Below, piece after piece: positions 1-10,400 of a stretch of 62,883 nucleotides of DNA. Location of the stretch: assembly GCF_011326755.1 (NCBI RefSeq), contig NZ_JAAOIE010000011.1, positions 1-62,883 of the forward strand, in the 5' to 3' direction. The notes below the pieces were generated by a model, which was not told where the DNA came from, did not search any database, and saw only the letters and a list, made by a program, of their open reading frames with translations. Positions within the stretch are counted from its first letter, which is position 1; each line of letters opens with the position of its first letter. The DNA is from Cochlodiniinecator piscidefendens. GTDB taxonomy: Bacteria > Pseudomonadota > Alphaproteobacteria > Rhodobacterales > Rhodobacteraceae. A program made the position numbers and the translations under genes.

Positions 1-123
1 CAGTTCCTGGCCCCTTGGGATATGGGCAATGTCGCAGACAAAGTGGCCAGCACTGGCAATGACCGGATTTTGCTGACAGATCGCGGCACCTCCTTTGGCT
101 ATAATATGCTGGTCAGTGATTTC
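1..123. repeat. Terminal redundancy, copy 1 (circular overlap)
   Basis: These 123 bases are identical to 62761-62883. A gene (kdsA) reads through the join without a frame change or duplicated protein segment. This is what an assembler leaves when it walks past the start of a circular molecule. It is not a biological repeat. Confidence 0.95.
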
Positions 124-411
124 CGCAGCCTCCCAATCATGGCTGAAACCGGGTATCCCGTGGTGTTTGACGCCACGCACTCTGTGCAATTTCCCGGCGG
201 CAATGGTGCCTCAACCGGTGGCAAACGCGAATATGTACCGCCATTGGCACGGGCCGCTTTGGCGGTGGGGTGTTCAGCGCTCTTTATTGAAACGCACCCG
301 GACCCCGACAACGCGCCAAGTGACGGACCAAACATGGTTCCGCTGGATCAGATGAAGGCGTTGCTCACAAGTTTCAAAGCTTATGACACCCTGACCAAAG
401 AATTGGGTTAA
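1..411 (+). CDS. kdsA: 3' part of kdsA, Kdo-8-phosphate synthase, continued from the window end
   Basis: This is the C-terminal half of 3-deoxy-D-manno-octulosonate 8-phosphate synthase, which condenses arabinose-5-phosphate with phosphoenolpyruvate in the cytoplasm. Base 1 is the first base of a codon. The frame joins that of 62347-62760 because 1-123 repeats 62761-62883, giving one protein of about 274 residues, close to the usual 280. Visible family motifs are [22 protein letters not shown] and FIETHPDP. kdsD follows 51 bases downstream of the stop, so the two steps of Kdo synthesis are adjacent. The identification is firm. The split is an artefact of where the circle was opened. Confidence 0.95.
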   Translation, partial: QFLAPWDMGNVADKVASTGNDRILLTDRGTSFGYNMLVSDFRSLPIMAETGYPVVFDATHSVQFPGGNGASTGGKREYVPPLARAALAVGCSALFIETHPDPDNAPSDGPNMVPLDQMKALLTSFKAYDTLTKELG

Positions 412-462
412 ACGGGCCAATCTTTCGGCCCCCCCCGCGTGACTGGACAAAGAGGTTCTTAC

Positions 463-1470
463 GTGCCGACCAAAAATGATTTTTCACCACTGCAGTCTGT
501 TCAGGAATCCCTGAGCGTTTTTCAGGATGGCTTAAAACAGACCCTAAACAGCGTATCAGAGCCGGAATTGGCCGCGATCATCAGTGATGCGGCACAGGTT
601 ATGTTTGAAATGAAGGGGCGGCTGATCCTGTCTGGTGTCGGTAAAAGCGGCCATATCGCGCGTAAACTGGCCGCTACATTTTCCTCGACCGGCACGCCTG
701 CTTATTTTGTGCATGCGGCTGAGGCCAGCCATGGCGACCTTGGTATGATCCAAAGCAGTGATGTTTTGGTTTTAATGTCATGGTCCGGCGAAACCCGCGA
801 ACTGTCTGATATCATCGCTTATGGTCTGCGGTTTGATGTGCCCATCATCGCGATCACCGGTAAGGCGGAGTCGACCCTTGCGCGCAAAGCGCAATTCCCG
901 ATTGTTCTGCCCCGCGCCGAGGAAGCCTGCCCGCATAACCTCGCGCCAACAACATCAACGCTGTTGCAATTGGCGATTGGCGATGCTTTGGCCGTGACCC
1001 TGCTGCGTATGCGCGGGTTTTCTGAGGAAAGCTTTCGCAACTTTCACCCCGGTGGCAAACTGGGGTCTGTTTTGCAGCCAATCAGCGAATTCATGCACAA
1101 GGGCGATCAGCTGCCTTTGCTGCCTGAAACGGCCCCCATCATCGAAGTTATCTCTGAAATCTCAAACAAGGGGTTTGGGATTGTTGGACTTCAGAACGCT
1201 GACGGGCATTTGGTCGGTGTGGTTACAGATGGTGACATTCGCCGTTATCTGGAAAAAAACACATCCGGCACCATGCAAGCCGTAATCTGGTCGGCCACGG
1301 CTGCGCAATTGATGACCCCCAACAGCGTCACGCTGGATCAGGAACGTCTGAGTGCGCGCGCGCTCAATATCATGCAGACCAACCGCATCACCGCCGCCTT
1401 TGTGGTTGAGGATGAAAAACCCGTTGGGCTGATCACCGTGCTTCAACTGTTACAGCGGGGCGTCGCCTAA
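463..1470 (+). CDS. kdsD: Arabinose-5-phosphate isomerase (KdsD/KpsF family)
   Basis: KdsD converts ribulose-5-phosphate to arabinose-5-phosphate, the first committed step towards Kdo. The 335-residue protein has an N-terminal SIS domain with SGVGKSGHIA at residues 57-66 and ASHGD near residue 90, both diagnostic of the KpsF/KdsD family. Two CBS domains follow from about residue 210. An in-frame GTG at 439 would add eight residues. GTG 463 was chosen because AGAGG at 451-455 lies seven bases upstream. It sits between kdsA and neuB in the Kdo/sialic acid block. The rest of the Kdo route (kdsA, kdsB) is on the plasmid, but no KdsC phosphatase was found. Confidence 0.93.
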   Translation: MPTKNDFSPLQSVQESLSVFQDGLKQTLNSVSEPELAAIISDAAQVMFEMKGRLILSGVGKSGHIARKLAATFSSTGTPAYFVHAAEASHGDLGMIQSSDVLVLMSWSGETRELSDIIAYGLRFDVPIIAITGKAESTLARKAQFPIVLPRAEEACPHNLAPTTSTLLQLAIGDALAVTLLRMRGFSEESFRNFHPGGKLGSVLQPISEFMHKGDQLPLLPETAPIIEVISEISNKGFGIVGLQNADGHLVGVVTDGDIRRYLEKNTSGTMQAVIWSATAAQLMTPNSVTLDQERLSARALNIMQTNRITAAFVVEDEKPVGLITVLQLLQRGVA

Positions 1471-1544
1471 TGCGCCCTGCCCTTCCTTGACAATCGGCCT
1501 CGCGCTTGTCAGCCATATCTAACCCACAGTTATAAAGAGATCCT

Positions 1545-2573
1545 ATGAAACTTGCGCATCGTGAAATTGGCCCGGCCCACCCTCCTCTTGTCATCGCGGA
1601 AATCGGGATCAACCACGACGGCGATTTAAGCGTCGCCAAAGACATGGTGCGTATGGCCCGCGATGCTGGCTGTGAATGCGTGAAACACCAAACCCACATC
1701 GTCGAAGATGAAATGACCGCCGAGGCGCAACAGATTTTTCCGCCAAACGCGGATGTGTCGATTTGGGAGGTCATGAAGCGCTGCGCCTTATCCCTTGAGG
1801 ATGAAAAAGAGCTAAAAGAATACACCGAAAGCCTCGGGATGATTTACATCTCAACCCCGTTTTCGCGGGCGGCGGCGGATTTCCTGAATGACATTGATGT
1901 GCCGGGATTTAAAATCGGCTCTGGTGAGGCTGACAATCTGCCTTTGATCCGTCACATCGCCCGGTTTGGCAAACCAATCATCCTGTCCACTGGGATGCAG
2001 ACGATTGAAACCATGCGCGCCTCTGTGCAAATCCTAGAAGAGGCCGGCGTTGACTACGCGCTTCTCGAATGCACCAACCTTTATCCAAGCCCGCCTGAAA
2101 TCGTCTCTCTCAAAGGGGTGACTGAGCTAAAAGCCGCGTTCCCTAATGCGACTGTAGGATTTTCTGACCACTCGATCGGGCCTTCAATGGCGTTGGCGTC
2201 TGTAGCGCTTGGCGCGACGATTTTGGAACGCCACTATACCGACAGCCGCTATCGCAAAGGCCCGGATATTTCCTGCTCCATGGACCCGGCTGAATTGAAA
2301 TTCCTGATTGATCGTTCAAAGGAAATTCACACCGCCCTGCACAACGACAAAAAACGCACAGGCCCCGAAGAAGACGTTTACCGTTTTGCCCGCGCCAGCG
2401 TTGTTGCGGACAAAGATCTACCCGCAGGACATGTGATTACCGAGGCTGACATTTGGGCCCGCCGCCCCGGATCAGGCGATATTGCGGGGTATGACTTTGA
2501 CAAAGTGGTCGGCAAAACCCTGACCACAGCCGTCACCCATAACCAGCAGTTAAAATGGTCTGACCTAAACTAA
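1545..2573 (+). CDS. neuB: N-acetylneuraminate (nonulosonate) synthase, NeuB family
   Basis: NeuB condenses an N-acetylated hexosamine (ManNAc for sialic acid) with phosphoenolpyruvate. The 342-residue protein opens with IAEIGINHDGDL and carries FKIGSGE, ILSTGMQT, LECTNLYPSP and GFSDHSIG, all typical of the NeuB TIM barrel. A C-terminal SAF/antifreeze-like domain covers roughly residues 280-342. A purine-rich AAAGAGAT sits just upstream of the ATG. neuC follows after 106 bases and neuA lies at 6381-7088, which completes a sialic acid set. The family also includes legionaminate and pseudaminate synthases. Because no LegB/PseB-type dehydratase is on the plasmid, N-acetylneuraminate is the favoured product, by inference. 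Confidence 0.9.
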   Translation: MKLAHREIGPAHPPLVIAEIGINHDGDLSVAKDMVRMARDAGCECVKHQTHIVEDEMTAEAQQIFPPNADVSIWEVMKRCALSLEDEKELKEYTESLGMIYISTPFSRAAADFLNDIDVPGFKIGSGEADNLPLIRHIARFGKPIILSTGMQTIETMRASVQILEEAGVDYALLECTNLYPSPPEIVSLKGVTELKAAFPNATVGFSDHSIGPSMALASVALGATILERHYTDSRYRKGPDISCSMDPAELKFLIDRSKEIHTALHNDKKRTGPEEDVYRFARASVVADKDLPAGHVITEADIWARRPGSGDIAGYDFDKVVGKTLTTAVTHNQQLKWSDLN

Positions 2574-2679
2574 ACAGAGCCTAAATAGGCCAATCGGGTC
2601 TAAAACTGGTGGCACGACCAATACCTTGAACTGTCTTTGTAGACAGAAAATCCACCGCTAACCTGACGGATAGACATCA

Positions 2680-3798
2680 ATGCAAAGCCTTTTGTTTGTA
2701 ACCGGGACCCGCGCTGATTTTGGCAAACTAGAACCCCTCGCCACTGCCGCGCGCAAAGCTGGGTTCAAGGTGTCCTTCTTTGTCACAGGTATGCATTTGA
2801 TGGCACGCTATGGGCTGACAAAGCTTGAGGTGCAAAAAACACCCGGTATCGTCAGCTATGAATTCATGAACCAACGCGCGGGCGATCCCCAAGATACGAT
2901 CTTGGCCAAAACCGTGCTGGGATTTTCGGATTTTGTGGCTGAACAAAAGCCCGATTTGGTGATTGTGCATGGTGACCGTGTCGAAGCGCTTGCTTGTGCT
3001 TTGGTCTGTGCCACCAACTATGTGCGCTGCGCCCACATTGAGGGCGGCGAGGTCTCTGGCACAATTGATGAGATTTTCCGTCACTGCAATTCAAAGCTCG
3101 CCAATTATCATTTTGTCAGCTCTCCTGCGGCGGCAAAACGGGTTCAAGCCCTAGGGGAGCCGAGCGAAAGCATTCATGTGATCGGCTCGCCCGAGCTTGA
3201 TTTTCATTCCCAAGACTCTGGTGTTTCGTTGGCCGAGGTGAAAACGCGTTATGACATTGCCTTTGAGGATTACGGCATTTGTGTTTTCCACCCGGTCACC
3301 TCAGAGGCAGACCAGATGGAGACGCAAGCCCGCGCGCTTTATGGGGAACTTGAGGCGTCAAAGCGGAATTTCGTTTTGATCCTGCCCAACAATGATCCGG
3401 GATCAGAGGCAATTTTTGAGGTGATCAATGCACTGCCCCAACAGCAGTTCCGCGCCATTCCTTCGATGCGGTTTGCCCATTTTTCCGAACTGATGAAAAA
3501 CGCCAGCGCGATGGTGGGCAACAGTTCGGCGGGCGTGCGCGAAGCCCCGTTTTTAGGTGTGCCATCGCTGGATGTTGGCACACGTCAAACCAATCGCGCA
3601 CAGGCCCCATCCATCCATAGCAGCCCGGCCCAGGATACCGCAAAAATCCGTGCCTTTCTGGAAACCGAATGGGGCAAGCGCTATCCGCCTCACACAGCTT
3701 TTGGTGAAGGTACGGCAACTGAACTGTTCATAAAAACACTGCATGAACCATCATTTTGGGAAGGTGGGCTGCAAAAAGGGTTTGTAGATGCAATCTGA
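2680..3798 (+). CDS. neuC: UDP-GlcNAc 2-epimerase (hydrolysing), NeuC family
   Basis: NeuC hydrolyses UDP-GlcNAc while inverting C2, releasing ManNAc for NeuB. The 372-residue protein has the NeuC hallmark TGTRADFGKL at residues 8-17, then VIVHGDRVEALA, HIEGGEVSGTIDE and GNSSAGVREAPFLGVP. These belong to the hydrolysing class rather than the WecB class, whose hallmark GARPQF appears in the 41262 gene. Its last 11 bases overlap the start of the following GT30 gene, so translational coupling is likely. The same family includes LegG, which acts on a diacetylated bacillosamine nucleotide, but partner enzymes for that route are missing here. Confidence 0.9.
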   Translation: MQSLLFVTGTRADFGKLEPLATAARKAGFKVSFFVTGMHLMARYGLTKLEVQKTPGIVSYEFMNQRAGDPQDTILAKTVLGFSDFVAEQKPDLVIVHGDRVEALACALVCATNYVRCAHIEGGEVSGTIDEIFRHCNSKLANYHFVSSPAAAKRVQALGEPSESIHVIGSPELDFHSQDSGVSLAEVKTRYDIAFEDYGICVFHPVTSEADQMETQARALYGELEASKRNFVLILPNNDPGSEAIFEVINALPQQQFRAIPSMRFAHFSELMKNASAMVGNSSAGVREAPFLGVPSLDVGTRQTNRAQAPSIHSSPAQDTAKIRAFLETEWGKRYPPHTAFGEGTATELFIKTLHEPSFWEGGLQKGFVDAI

Positions 3799-5056
3799 CG
3801 CGCATCCTTTTTCGGTGCGTGCTTACCGCGGCCTGTCTCGTTTTTTATCTTTGTACGCGCGCCGGCATTTACAAAAACGAATGGGCCTTGGCAAAGAACA
3901 CCCAACCCGATGGGTTGAAAAGCTCGGCCATGCCGGGCTTGCGCGTCCCAAGGGCAGGTTGATCTGGTTACATGCTGTTGGTCTGGGCGAAGTTTTAGCC
4001 CTGCGCGGCCTTATCGACATTCTACATAACCGCGATCCAAAGCTACATTTTTTGGTCACCAGTGGCACATTGGCCTCTGCCGATGTGTTTTCCCAAAATG
4101 CCCCACCAAACACTCAGCATCAGTTTCTGCCTTTGGATTGCCCGCGCTATATTGAACGCTTTTTAGACCATTGGACCCCTGATCTGAGCCTTTGGTCAGA
4201 ACAGGAAATTTGGCCCAACCATGTGGTTGCAGCACGTAATCGGGCCATTCCGCTGGCTCTGATCAATGGGCGCCTCACCGAAAAGGCTTTTTTATCACGT
4301 ATGCGTATGCGCAGCCTTTATGCCTATGTTTATGGGTGTTTTGATCTCGTAGCCGCCCAAAATGCAGACACGGCTGACCACCTGCGCAACCTTGGGGCGG
4401 CCAATGTCATCACCCACCCAACGCTCAAGGCAAGCTGCGCTGCCCTTAGTGCGGATCCTGATGTTTTGATTCAGATGCAAAGCGCCACACAGGGGCGTAT
4501 GGTTTGGGTGTTAGCCTCTTCACATACTGCGGATGAAGATGTTGCTCTGGCCGCGCATCGCAAAGTTTTAGATCAAAACCCCAATGCCCTATTGATCATT
4601 GCACCGCGTTATCCATCAGTTGCTGATGCGCTGCACCGTCATTGCCAACAAAAAGGTTTTACCACGACACGCCGCAGTCAAACGGATCTGCCCGATATAA
4701 ATACGCAGGTTTATATTGCAGATAGTTTTGGTGAACTTGGGCTTTGGTATCGTTTGGCGGACCATGCGCTGATCGGCGGTAGCTTTGGCGATACTGGTGG
4801 ACATAATCCATGGGAAGCCGCACAATTGAACTGTGCAATTTTACACGGCCCAAATATGGCGAATTTCATCCCTGATATGCAAGATTTACACGCCCATCAG
4901 GCCGCATTGGCCGTAACAACAGCAGATGAAGTTGCACAGGCTTTGCAAGACGACGCCACCCGCGATATGGCTGTGCGTGCACGCGGCGTTGCCGATCAGG
5001 CGCAACAGGGGCTGACCCAATTATCAGATGATGTACTGAAATTGCTCAAGCCATGA
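3788..5056 (+). CDS. WaaA-like GT30 glycosyltransferase, first copy (divergent)
   Basis: The family (KdtA/WaaA, GT30) transfers Kdo from CMP-Kdo to lipid A at the inner membrane. The 422-residue protein has WLHAVGLGE at residues 60-68, the catalytic-base segment WSEQEIWPN at 136-144, and a C-terminal nucleotide-binding segment GGSFGDTGGHNPWEAA. It lacks an obvious N-terminal membrane anchor, unlike its neighbour. It overlaps neuC by 11 bases and the second GT30 gene by 4, placing it firmly in the sialic acid transcript. Its acceptor and donor are not knowable from sequence. The setting allows transfer of Kdo or of a nonulosonate. Confidence 0.82.
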   Translation: MQSDAHPFSVRAYRGLSRFLSLYARRHLQKRMGLGKEHPTRWVEKLGHAGLARPKGRLIWLHAVGLGEVLALRGLIDILHNRDPKLHFLVTSGTLASADVFSQNAPPNTQHQFLPLDCPRYIERFLDHWTPDLSLWSEQEIWPNHVVAARNRAIPLALINGRLTEKAFLSRMRMRSLYAYVYGCFDLVAAQNADTADHLRNLGAANVITHPTLKASCAALSADPDVLIQMQSATQGRMVWVLASSHTADEDVALAAHRKVLDQNPNALLIIAPRYPSVADALHRHCQQKGFTTTRRSQTDLPDINTQVYIADSFGELGLWYRLADHALIGGSFGDTGGHNPWEAAQLNCAILHGPNMANFIPDMQDLHAHQAALAVTTADEVAQALQDDATRDMAVRARGVADQAQQGLTQLSDDVLKLLKP

Positions 5057-6384
5057 CCTCCCCCCATCTCGCCCCTTTCCCAAGCCGCCGCATGCGTGGC
5101 TTTCTCTGGCTCTACAAAGCGCTTTGGGTTGTGCTGTTTCCTGTGGTGATGCTGTATCTTCTGCTGCGCAGCCGCAAAGATCCCACCTACCGCGCCCACC
5201 TACAGGAACGTTTCGGGCTCTACCCGATCCCCCTGAAAAACGCAGTCTGGGTCCATGCGGTATCATTGGGGGAATTTCGTTCAGCGGTGCCATTGATCCA
5301 AGCGCTTTTGGCGCAGGGCGAACATGTGGTCATAACCAATTTCACCCCTGCCGGGCGCCGCGAGGCCCACAAACAATTCAGCACTGAGATTAAACAGGGG
5401 CAAATGTCCGTCGTCTGGGTGCCTTTTGAGTTCGACATATGCTTTCGACAGTTTTTCAAAGCGTTTACCCCGAAATACGGCCTGGTGATGGAAATCGAAT
5501 ATTGGCCGCAGATGATTGCATCCTGCCATAAACACGCCGTGCCTTTGTTCATCTGCAATGGCCAATACCCCACCAAAAGTTTTGAGCGTGATCAGGGCAA
5601 GATACGCGCCGAGCTGGTCACAGGCTTTGCCGGAGTTATGGTAAAATCAGAACGGCAGGCTGACCGGTTTCGCAGCTTGGGCGCAAAGAACATCGCGATC
5701 ACGGGCGAGCTGCGCTTTGACCAGCCCATTCCGCCGCATTTGCTAGAGGCCGCCGATAACCTGCGCCCACAGCTTTTGGCACGCCCCGTTGTGACCTTAG
5801 CCAGTGTCATCGCTGGCGAAGACGTACTTTATATCAACGCGATCAAAGCCGCACGGCAGCAATGGCAAAACGCCGGGAAAACCCCGCCCCTGTTTATCTA
5901 TGTACCCCGTGCGCCCGAACGGTTTTCTGAAACCGCCGACCTGTTACAGGATGCAGGCCTGAACATCGCCCGCCGCAGTGATGTGTTAGATAAAAACCTC
6001 ACCCTCACTGAGGCTTGGCCGAATATTGACGTTCTGCTTGGGGATAGTATGGGGGAAATGTATTTTTACCTGTCTTTGGCCCAACAGGTGATTGTCGGAG
6101 GCGGGTTCCACCCCAAAGGGGCCCATAATGTGATTGAACCGCTTGCGGTGCAAAAACCGGTTTTGGTTGGCCCACATATCTGGACCATCGAATACCCGGC
6201 CTTTGAAGCAATCAAAGCCGGGGTTGTGCGTCAACTTGATGATGAAAAGGCCCTTATCGCAGCTCTCAGCCCAGCAGAGCTCGGGGTGATATCCGGTGAT
6301 ATTGGTGAATTTTACACTGCCCATTCCGGGGCAGCGCAACGCAGCCTGAAAGCACTGCCCGCGTTGCGCCGCCCTGAAAATTAA
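5053..6384 (+). CDS. waaA: WaaA-like GT30 Kdo transferase, second copy
   Basis: This is a 443-residue GT30 protein with a membrane anchor at about residues 17-38, WVHAVSLGE at 66-74, VMEIEYWPQ near 143-151 and GGGFHPKGAHNVIEP near residue 346. This is the classical layout of 3-deoxy-D-manno-octulosonic acid transferase, which uses CMP-Kdo on the cytoplasmic face. The ATG overlaps the previous stop as ATGA. Its TAA overlaps the convergent stop of neuA. It is closer to canonical WaaA than the first copy. Whether it decorates lipid A or a different plasmid-encoded glycan is unknown. Confidence 0.85.
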   Translation: MTSPHLAPFPSRRMRGFLWLYKALWVVLFPVVMLYLLLRSRKDPTYRAHLQERFGLYPIPLKNAVWVHAVSLGEFRSAVPLIQALLAQGEHVVITNFTPAGRREAHKQFSTEIKQGQMSVVWVPFEFDICFRQFFKAFTPKYGLVMEIEYWPQMIASCHKHAVPLFICNGQYPTKSFERDQGKIRAELVTGFAGVMVKSERQADRFRSLGAKNIAITGELRFDQPIPPHLLEAADNLRPQLLARPVVTLASVIAGEDVLYINAIKAARQQWQNAGKTPPLFIYVPRAPERFSETADLLQDAGLNIARRSDVLDKNLTLTEAWPNIDVLLGDSMGEMYFYLSLAQQVIVGGGFHPKGAHNVIEPLAVQKPVLVGPHIWTIEYPAFEAIKAGVVRQLDDEKALIAALSPAELGVISGDIGEFYTAHSGAAQRSLKALPALRRPEN

Positions 6385-7088
6385 CTGGCGCTTTGCTGTT
6401 TTAGACGTTCTTCCATCAGGAACTTCACCACCTGAAAATCAATTTCTTCATCGATGTCCTGACTGCGAGACGCCGGAACCACAGAGGGTAGAACCCGGCC
6501 CTCAAACAACGCATTGGCCCGTTTGATGTAATCCGCCGCCATAATATAAGTCGACGCCGCATGCTGATAAACCATCGGGGCCTGCTGACGCGCAACAACC
6601 CCATTGGGCAAAGGTTTTGACACATGCAAAGCCCCGGTTTCATCCGTTTCTAGCAGGTTGAAATAGGGGTTTGTCCGGGCCTCAGCGCAGGTCATAACCA
6701 TATCCGGCTGCTCGGCAAAAAAGAGATCAAGCGCGTTTTCGATATCTTGGGCTTCGCGCAGGGGTGATGTGCAATCCAGATCCATAAAGACACTGGCCGG
6801 GCCCGTCTGCTTTTCGACCTCTTCCAAGGCATGTTCCCACACGTTCCACTTGGCAGCAGTATCATTTGCCAAATGGGCCGGACGCAAACCAATATCTAAG
6901 GTGCCCCGCGCGATCGCGTGTTCATACATCTCTTCGCTGTCCGTTGACACGACAACCACATCCACACGTTCACATTGAAACAACTGATCAAGGGACCAGT
7001 CGATCAACGGCTTTCCACAGACATCGCGAAAGTTCTTACCTGGCACACCTTTGCTGCCTTTGCGTGCCCCAATATGGCCAATGATCAT
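6381..7088 (-). CDS. neuA: Acylneuraminate cytidylyltransferase (CMP-sialic acid synthetase)
   Basis: NeuA activates the nonulosonic acid with CTP. The 235-residue protein carries the mononucleotide-binding signature GARKGSKGVPGKN at residues 7-19, then KPLIDWS, VVVSTDSEEM and MDLDCTSPLRE, as in NeuA/LegF enzymes. An upstream in-frame start at 7145 was rejected because AGGAG lies seven bases before the ATG at 7088, which gives the family's usual N-terminus. It is convergent with the second GT30 gene, with stops overlapping by three bases. It is thus the only sialic acid gene on the minus strand and must have its own promoter in 7089-7494. Confidence 0.9.
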   Translation of the reverse strand: MIIGHIGARKGSKGVPGKNFRDVCGKPLIDWSLDQLFQCERVDVVVVSTDSEEMYEHAIARGTLDIGLRPAHLANDTAAKWNVWEHALEEVEKQTGPASVFMDLDCTSPLREAQDIENALDLFFAEQPDMVMTCAEARTNPYFNLLETDETGALHVSKPLPNGVVARQQAPMVYQHAASTYIMAADYIKRANALFEGRVLPSVVPASRSQDIDEEIDFQVVKFLMEERLKQQSAS

Positions 7089-7494
7089 CTGGTCTCTCCT
7101 GATTATGGGTTTGAAATGCAGCACGAGCCCCGCCCAAGGCCACATTTTTATTTATAATTTGTTCCATCTTCCCAAGCCGGAAAACCTATAAACGATGGGA
7201 TAAAAAACCGCCAGAGAGCGCATAAGGTGATAATTGCGTTTCACCCTACGCGGCCTCTTGCCCATCTGTGCAGCGCAAAACCCTATGTATTTTATAGGTA
7301 AATACAATCCAACTCGCAGTTGTTAATCTTCAAAATCCCCAGCGGGCAAAACACCGCCACGCTCAGCCGAAAGGTATTTGCTTCACCTGATATTACGCTT
7401 TAAGGTGCAAAAAAACGCGTAAATGGCCCAATTTCGGCCTTAAATCACGCGTAGGTGCAATCAGGCATTTGCATTCAATATTGGGGATACGGGT
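7089..7494. promoter_or_regulatory. Divergent intergenic region between neuA and the RTX protease
   Basis: No gene is seen in these 406 bases. The two flanking genes diverge, so promoters for both must lie here. ACGCGT occurs at 7415-7420 and again at 7447-7452, enclosing GGCC...GGCC, and AGGTGCAA-like repeats flank them on the outside. This symmetric block ends about 40 bases before the protease start and could be an operator. The region upstream (about 7146-7330) is AT-rich. No -35/-10 pair could be assigned with confidence. Confidence 0.4.
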
Positions 7495-10400
7495 ATGTGT
7501 ATTACATGTTTCATGCGGGACGGTGACGGGACGACTTTTCCAGCGACAGTAGATGTCGGAATCAGTGATAAGGCGGTTATCAGCGAAGGCACGGATGCGC
7601 CTTTTACAATTACGCCTCCAACCACGCCCTACACAATGTCAGTTGGCGACACATTCAGCGGCTCCCTCAGTACATATGATACAGACCTTGTCGCGATTAA
7701 CCTCACAGCAGGCGAGGCAGTCCGGCTCAACATGAATGGATCAGGTGGCAGTTCTGGTTTAGATACTATTCTCGCGATTTATGATGCAGATGGTAACCGT
7801 GTGGGTCAAAATGACGATATGTCACGCACCAGCCGGTCTTCTCAGTTGGAAATCACGGTAGAGACCTCTGGCACCTATTATGTTGCTGCATATTCTTATA
7901 ACGGTGCATCCGGCAGCTATAATATCACTGCAACAGACATGGGCACCACACTGCTGCCTACATATTCACATGATCAAATCGCCAGCTACCTCAATGGCGG
8001 ATATTGGGAAGATTCAGGGCGGTCTGCACGGTCTTTCAATATTGGGTCTGATGGTTCAATCAGCGTTGATATTACATCCCTGACCTCCGCAGGGCGCGCC
8101 TTAGCGACAGCCGCATTAGAGTCTTGGACCAATGTCACCGGCATCGTATTTAACTTTGTCGATGAAAGTGTCGGTGCCGTCGCCGAAATCTTTTTCGACG
8201 ACAATAACAGCGGTGCCTATAGTGTTTCAAATACACTGGGCTCATCCATTACGCGTTCTGAGGTGAATGTTTCGACCTCGTGGCTGACAAGCAGCGGTTC
8301 GACACTCGATAGTTATTCTTTCTCAACCTACATCCATGAAATTGGTCACGCTTTGGGGTTAGGTCACGCAGGAAGCTACAACGGGAATGCCCGTTATTCT
8401 GTGGATACGCTCAACACAGATGGCAATCACTACCTGAACGACAGCTGGCAAGCGACGGTCATGTCCTACATGAGCCCGGATGATAACACCTTTATCACCT
8501 CATCATACGCCCAAGTGGTCACACCGATGATTGCCGATATTCTCGCGGTGCAATCGCTTTATGACCTCACAAACACTGGTCAACGCACTGGCAACACGAC
8601 CTACGGTGAAAATTCAAATGCAGGTGGGTATCTGGATGGATTATCTGGCCTAACAAATCCAATTATGTTCACCATTTATGACGATGGCGGGACAGACACG
8701 CTTGATTTACGATCTTCCACATCAGCACAACGCATCGACATGCGCTCTGAAACCGTTTCAGATATTTATGGTCAGATTGGTACGCTTTCAATTGCCCGTG
8801 GTACTGTCATTGAAAACGTAATTTCTGGCCGCTATGCAGACACAATCACCGGCAATGATACTGATAATGTTATCACAGGTGGCGGCGGTGCTGACACAAT
8901 CGACGGTGGGGATGGCTCAGATACGGCTGTTTTTGGCGCCAATCGTTCAGCTGCGACAATCACCACAACAGGTGACACAACCCGTGTCACCATCAGTGGC
9001 GTGACATCAACGCTTACCAATGTGGAACAGCTGCGCTTTAACGACCAGACCGTTGCATTGACCTCTTCCAACACTGCACCCGTTGCAACACTGGAAAATC
9101 TTGAGCTTGCGCCAGGCGCCTGGAGCCAGATCGGTCTTGCTGTAGCATATAGCGACGCAGACAATGACGCCGCAACACAATATCAGGTTTCTGGCACTGG
9201 CACCTTCTGGCTGACAGGCAGTGGTGTGATTGACGCAAGTTCAGGCTATACCTTAACCGCAGAGCAGCTTTCGGGGCTTTGGGTTCAAGGGGCCGCAAAT
9301 ACAGGTGCGCAAACACTGCGCATTCGCGCAAACGATGGCACCGAATGGGGTGCATGGGATAATTTCACCCTGACCACATCCGCGCCAAACACACGTCCAG
9401 TTACCACAGTTGATGATATATCTGTTGTGGCTAACACCCGCACCTCATTGGCCAGTTTGGTCAATTACAGTGATGCAGACAGTGACGCGGTCACGCAATA
9501 TGAGGTTTGGGATGCATCTGGCGAAAACAGTTTCTGGCTTCAAGGCACCGGGTTGGTTGATGCCACAAGCGGCTACACTCTGACCTCAGCACAACTCGCT
9601 TCACTTTCCGTACAAGGCGACAGCAGCGCAGGATCACAAACTCTCTGGATCCGCGCAAGCGATGGTGAAGACTGGAGCGCATGGGACAGCTTCACATTGA
9701 CCACAACAGCTGACCCATCCGCAGGAAATGTTGCGCCAGTCGCCACAATCGAAGACCTATCGCTTGACCCAAATGCTTGGAATTTGATCGGCAATGCCGT
9801 CACGTACAGCGACGCAAACAATGATGCAGCCACGCAGTACGAAATTTGGGACAACCAAGGCACCAATAGCTTCTGGGTTCAGGGTGTTGGAACGGTCAAC
9901 GCCGCCTCAGGGTATGAAATAACCGCAGATCAGCTGGCGGGCCTTTGGGTTCAAGGTGCTGCATCAGGCGGCACACAAACCCTGTGGATCCGTGCCAATG
10001 ATGGTACTGAATGGGGCGCATGGGATTCATTTGATCTGACCACGACAGGGGCCAGCAATGCGACCCCAACTGTCGCCGTTGCCGATCTTGCCTTGGATAC
10101 AGGCCAAACCACCAATATCAGTGCGAACGTTAATTACAGTGACGGTGATAGTGACGCCGCAACTCAGTATGAAATCTGGGATGACGTTGGCGGCAATAGT
10201 TTCTTGCTGAATGGATCTGCAATTGATGCAAGTGCAGGCTATACACTAAGTGCCTCTGAGCTGAGTGGCCTTGGGCTTCAAAGTGATGCCACAAATGGCA
10301 CCCAAACCCTATGGATCCGCGTTAATGATGGCACCGAATGGAGCGCGTGGGATTCATTCGACTTCACAACAGGCCCTAGCAACGCCGCCCCAACAGCAAC

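Noticed and set aside
414-431. GGGCC...GGCCC hairpin between kdsA and kdsD as a terminator
   Set aside because: The stem is five base pairs and no T-run follows. Similar GGCCAAT...CGG stretches elsewhere are too loose to call a motif.
1545-3798. Legionaminic or pseudaminic acid pathway
   Set aside because: The neuB/neuC families would allow it, but no LegB/PseB dehydratase, aminotransferase beside them or PseG-like hydrolase was found, so N-acetylneuraminate is the simpler reading.
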